This document shows positions 6,092 through 12,000 of a DNA stretch of 14,775 bases, piece after piece. Position 1 is the stretch's first letter. Every line of letters starts with the position of its first letter. The notes beneath the pieces are model-generated. The model saw only the letters and a program-made list of their open reading frames with translations, was not told where the DNA came from and searched no databases. The translations under genes and the position numbers were made by a program. The stretch comes from Baffinella frigidus. Lineage: Eukaryota; Cryptophyceae; Cryptomonadales; Baffinellaceae. The stretch lies in the NCBI GenBank assembly GCA_026770585.1, contig MU646755.1:100688-115462 (forward strand). The letters run 5' to 3'.

Positions 6092-9000
6092 GTGCGTGTC
6101 CCTCTTTCGCCTCACAGATTGCATATATATGGTGTCCACGCGCCAGGATCCCGCGCACATGCAGCCCCTTGGCGCTGGGAGAAATCAGCCAGTTGTCATG
6201 GTTTCATTTGACCACAGCGCGGCGTGCCTATTCCCAAGGTCCGAAACCCCCGCATCATGGCGGCTAGTGGCGCGACTTCCCGCCAACCTCGACGGCCAAC
6301 TCCCCCGTCCTCGTTGTGGATTAGCGAAATAGCGCACTGCACGTGTGGGGAGGGGGGGTCGCCTAACCTCCCGCCCGGGTCGGTGCAGCGGGCAGAGGAA
6401 CCGAGCGGAGTACCGCTCGATCCCGGAGTTCACGGACCAGGACCTCCACAGCGACCTGCACTTCCTGCATGACGTGGAGCGCGTGGCCGATGGCGCCCAC
6501 CGCCAGGTATCCCCCCCACACCCCACACACCACACACAAACCCCTCTCGTCCTGCTCAGTCCAAGTGAACCCCAACGAAGATTCATTTTCTAATTTGAAA
6601 AACTGTGCGTTTCCGTTCGCAAAAAAACTACAAGCAGGGGCTGACGCGCGGCGTGGGAAGGGCTACGAAGAGCAGGGGCTGACACCCCAAACCCTCTCGT
6701 CCTCAAACCCAAAGACCCTTCATTTTCCAAGTTGCATCGGCGTTTCCGTTCGCAGCCAACAAAGAAGAAGGGGGCTGACGCGTGGCCCGTCTGGTGGGGG
6801 TGTAGGCGTACATGGTGAAGCTGATGGTGAAGGCGGAGCTGCCGCGCGGCGTGGGAAGGGCTGCGAAGAGCAGGGGCTGACGCGCGGCGCGGGTCAGGCA
6901 GGCGAGACCGTGTGGAGGGGTTGGGGTTTTTAACCGTGTCGAGGATTCGGGTGGTGCAGGCGTACATGGCGAAGCTGGTGGTGAAGGCGGAGCTGCCCAA
7001 CCACCATTCTCAACTAGGCGTTTCCGTTCTCAACCAACAGCGAAGAAGGGGGCTGTCGGCCCGGATAGTCTGCTGATAATCAAGAATCTTAAGAGCAAGA
7101 TGGTGATAACGCAACCCTAGGGGCTGACGCGTGGCCCGTCTGGGGGGCGTGCAGGCGTACATGGCGAAGCTGATGGTGAAGGCGGAGCTACCCAACCACC
7201 TGCGCAACCTTGTGCGCCAGGCCCGCTCGCGCGACGTCGGCCTACAGGTCTCCCTCCTAGCTGTCTAGCTGTCTAGCTCGGTCCGAGTTAAGTTTCGTCT
7301 CATCATTAAAAATATTTAGACGTATATGGATGGTCAATTTGTACTGGAGATCCTTCTTTAAACCCAATGATGACGAGCCAGGCCCGATCGCGCGACGTCG
7401 GCCTACAGGTCTCCAACCGCAACCCTAAACCCTAAACCCTGAGCCCTAAACCCTGAACCCTAAATCTTGGACCTTAAACCCCAAATCCTAAACCCTCAAC
7501 CACGAACCATAAACCATAAACCATAAACCATAAACCATAAACCATAAACCATAAACCACAAACCATAAACCATAAACCATAAACCTGGAACCTTCAACAC
7601 TAAACACTAAACCCTATATCCTAAACCCTGTATCCTAAACCCTAAACCCTAAACCCTATACCCTAAACCCTAAAACCCTCAACCCTCAACCCTAAAAATC
7701 CTCCCTTTCCTGCTACCAACAACCGCGCGCACCTTCAACTCCTCTGGTGTTTAGGATTTGGGGTTTAGGGTTTAGGGTTTAGGGTTTAGGGCGCTGCATT
7801 CTCCGCCCGGCAGCGACTTTGCCACATCCTCTAGAGCCACACTCAGCGGGCTACGAAGGGACTTTCCGTTACCTTATCCGTAGGAACCCCCCTATATCCC
7901 TACGGGTTGCCTACCGTAGGGTCCTAGGTCCTCAAGAGCCAGTGGAGGAGTGGTCCCGTGCATGTTTCATTTCGCTGGGATTTACCCGAAACTACGCCAG
8001 GACGAAACCTGCAGACAGAGCACACTTCGAAATGTAGCGGGGCTACGGGCACGTGTCGGTCTGGCAGAGAAGGCGGACCAAATCGAGGCTGGAGCATGAG
8101 CCAATTTCTCGGGCGGCACCTTCGAAAACGAATGTGCCACCCGAGGGAATGGCTCCAAACAATCGTCGATTTGGTCTGCATAGTGCGAGTTCGGTCACCC
8201 TTTTGGACATGTAGTGTTTTAAATTCAAATTTTGCAGTATAGATCATGTTGTTTGCCAATAATTACGGTCCATCTAGAAGTTCGCATCTTGCAAATTCTA
8301 AGTTTGATTTGGCTAAGTCCTACCACATTGGCTCTAGTTCAGGTGGGATCGGGGTGTGCGTTGGGCAACCGGTGTTCACAGGGTAACGGTCTACATTCAG
8401 GGTTAAGCCTACGGTATTGACTACGGTAGGCGTGACTACCCCTGATTTCAGCTCTTGACCGTGAGCGTGTCCTGGTGTCCACCCCCCCCCCGTGACGATG
8501 CTGGTACTGCATCGCGTGTGTCCGTGGCGTGCTTCCGGCGTGTTTCCTGAGAAATAAGCTGCGTGCTCACTGGCATGATGCCTGCGCAGATTATGCGAGT
8601 GAGCACGCTTAAGCCTACAGTATTGACTACGGTAGGCGTGACCACCCTGGTTTGAGCTCTTCACCCTATGCGTGCCCAACCCCCATTTCAGCTCGTTGCC
8701 CTATGGTGTCCAACCCCCCCACACCCCTTCTCAGATCATGCCGGTGACCATGCAGCGGGGCGTGACTACCCTGATTTCAGCTCTTTACCCTATGCGTGTC
8801 TTGGTGTCCAACCCTCCCCCCCCTCTCGCAGATAACCTATGCGTGTGGTGGTGTCCAACCCCCCCCGCCCCTTACCAGATCATGCCAGTGAGCATGCAGC
8901 GGCGCAAGACGAACACGACGTCCTTCTCGCACAAGGAAAAGCACATGCTCTGGCGCGTTGAGCTTTTGTTTCATCCGGACGCTGGCCATCGGGTGACCAC

Positions 9001-12000
9001 TCGGAACCCTACGAGGAACCGTGCTTAAGTTAATTATTGGATTCTTGCCCCAGAAACACGCCAAAAGTCAGCAATTTGTCACGTCTCTCCCCGGATTTAC
9101 AGGGAGGGACGTGCCCCGTAGCCTACCGGGTGGTCTCCACTGTTACTAAAGTTAACAGAGGTTCTACATGCTCTGGCGCATCGAGCTCCTGTTTCATCCG
9201 GACGCGGGCCATCGGGTACCACCAGCCCTGCGTAGCCCTGCGAAGCGGACCAGATCGACGATTGTTTGGAGCCTTTTCCTCGGGTGGCGCTTTCGTTTTT
9301 CGAAGGTGACGCCCGGGGAATTGGAGCATGCTCCAGCCTCGATTCGTTCCGGTTTTCACATCTATTGTCCACCAAAACAAACAAACAAACAAACAAACAA
9401 ACAAACAAACAAACAATGCCAAAAGTTAGTGAGTCAGTACCAGCATCGTCAACTTTTGCCATTATTTTATTTTTCTCGCGTGCCCAACAGATTAGTGTCC
9501 GAGGCCATGCAGTTTGCACCGCCTTTTATGCTATCTTAAGGGTGGAGTTTCTCAGATTGTGCTATCTTAGCTTCGACAAAGCTGTAAAATAGCACAAAAT
9601 TTACCCGAGGATAGCAAAAACACGGTTTAAATTGCATGGCCTCGCCCATGAAAATGTGACAACCGCTCTACGAGGCACGTGTCGAGCGGAATCGTGCGTT
9701 TTCTAGCTCTGTCTGAGTTTTATTATGGCTCGTCCTTAAAAGTATTTAAGAGCAGAAATCCAGTACAAAGGAGAGAATGGAAAAAGCCTTTAGGACGAGC
9801 CACAATAAAACTCAGGCAGAGCTAGGGTTTGAACGGACACGATGGTCGCTCGCGAACAGGTCTGCATCTCCACTGTTGCTAAAGTTAACAGAGGTTCCAC
9901 TTTTGCTCTGAGACGTGCCACTCTCGACGTTTGTCTCGGTGAGCAGCGCTCTTAACACGGTGGTTCGTCTCAAAGCAAAAGTGGAACCTCTCTTAACTTT
10001 AGTAACAGTGGAAAACGAACAGGTGTGTGTCGACAAGGTATCGGATACGACGACGATCAAAGAACTGCTCGGGCGGTTCATCGACCCGTCCAAAGGCTCC
10101 GACAACATCTCCTTCCGCACTAGGTCCACCCTCCTCTCTCCCTCTCTCTCTCTCTCTCTCCCTCTCTCCCTCTCTCTCCCTCTCTCTCCCTCTCTCCCTC
10201 TCTCCCTCCCTCCCTCTCCCTCTCTCTATCTCTCTCCCTCCCCCTCTCTCTATCTCTCTTTCTCTCCCTCCATCTCTCTCCCTCCCTCTCTCCCCCCCCC
10301 TCCCTCTCTCTCTCTCTCCCTTCCTCCCTCCCTCCCTCCCTCCCTCTCTCTCTCTCCCTCCCTTCCTCCCTCCCTCCCTCTCTCTCCCTCTCTCCCTCTC
10401 TCTCCGCACCAGGTGTCGCTCCCACACACCACCCAGCGGACTACAAAGGCATTTCGCATCTCGTGAATAACCCACATTCGTTGATGATCCACAGGACCAT
10501 ACGCCAGGCAACACCGGACCACACGCTAGGCACGTTCCCTAGTGCCTAGCGTATGGTCCTATGGATCATCAACGTATGGGTCATTCACGAAATGCGAAAT
10601 GCCTTTGTAGTCCGCTGGGCGGTGTGCGGGAGCGACACCTGGTGCGGAGAGAGAGGGAGAGAGGGAGAGAGAGAGAGGGAGGGAGGGAGGGAGGAAGGAA
10701 GAGAGAGAGAGGGGGGGGGAGGGAGAAAGGGAGGGAGAGAGAGGGAGAGAGAGGGAGAGGGAGGGAGAGAAAGAGAGAGAGAGGTGTTCCCGAAACAGGC
10801 TGGTCCTACAGGCATCCTAATCGATTTTGGTGAAAATTCTTGTGAGTGTGGCCTATATATGATAGATGGACGGCTTATTTGGACGTGACGGTAGTAACTT
10901 TTTGTACCGGCTTGTACCTTTTTGTACCGCCTTGTTACAGCCCGGTACTACTTTCGGGACGTGACAGCAGTACACGGACACCCTTGGAACGGGTCCGTTT
11001 TTGGAGCCATTGGATTCGGCCAGAAAATCCCTGCGTAGCCCTCTGTGTGGTCCCATTGCATCTCGTGCTTGGCCCTCGGCTCTCTGGCGTGCCCCTCGAG
11101 GCGGACTCTAGCCCGAAACTCTTCGAACACCCAGCACTTGAGCATACGGTGTTGGATCTCATACGCAAACACTTATAATTCATAAACTGGATTTCAATCA
11201 AAATTACTACACGTCTGTTTTAATATTACTATTAAAAATCATTTTGTGTAGTAAATTTCATTGAATCCAGTTTATAAATTATAAGTGTTTGCGTATGAGA
11301 TCCTTCCGAGGCCCTAAGGCTCCTCGGACAGCATCTCTTGCAGGGTCCCTAGAGCCTTCCGTACCACCCACCCTCACAGTCGGACCAAATCGACGATTGT
11401 TTTGAGCCATTTCCAACGGACAGAGGGGTCGAATCCGACCCCTCCGTAGGGGAAAGTCGAGATCTTACTATCGGCGATTTGGTCCTCCCGTGAGGGTTGG
11501 TGGTAGGTGCATACCGTACGCTACGTTCCCCGCATCTCTTGCAGAACCCCCAGAGCCTACTGTAATTCCATACCGTACGCTACGTGAATCCAGTGCAAAT
11601 CCAGTATACATCCAGTTCAGTGCAAATCCAGTGTCAATCCAGTGTAACTCCAGGGTAAATCCAGTGTACCTCCAGTGTAAATCCAGTGTTCCCTGAAACC
11701 GAGAAGTCTCCGCACGAACCCACGCGCGCGGCCCACTACTAAACTCATCGTGGTATTCAAAAAAAAATGTTTAAATATTGTATTGTTAAATATATTCAAA
11801 ACGATGTTTTAATATGGTATTGTTAAATGTATTGAAAAAAATGTTCGACAGGCTGGGGGGATCGACAAAGCTGGGGGTCGAGGGGCCCATGGGGTGGTGC
11901 CCCAGTTCCCTGAAACCGAGGAGTCTCCTCATGAACCCACGCGCGCGGCTCACTACCAAATTCATCACCGTAACAAATTAGGGTTTAACAGTAGGGTTTA

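Larger units (their letters stand above)
7248..8878 (+). other. BCD1 intron 3 (1631 bases)
   Basis: Order: foldback B, exon 3 end echo, telomere-like arrays, CCTAC-GTAGG motifs, a family A foldback, then tandem repeats carrying exon 4 start echoes. No other gene was seen. Confidence 0.7.
8993..10022 (+). other. BCD1 intron 4 (1030 bases)
   Basis: It holds an introner-like fragment, the exon 4 end echo, a family A foldback, an AAAC microsatellite, foldback B copy 2 and the introner-like foldback. No coding exon was recognised. Confidence 0.7.

Noticed and set aside
1032-7792. Telomere-like arrays as true chromosome ends
   Set aside because: They are degenerate, internal, in both orientations and inside introns of intact-looking genes.
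9915-10514. Long frames rich in Ser/Leu/Pro or Arg/Glu/Gly
   Set aside because: They are low-complexity translation of the CT tract. Only the 10023-10123 part is coding, as BCD1 exon 5.
11490-11696. 68-residue plus frame with repeated NPV/IQ words
   Set aside because: It is a translation of the aatccagtgt minisatellite.
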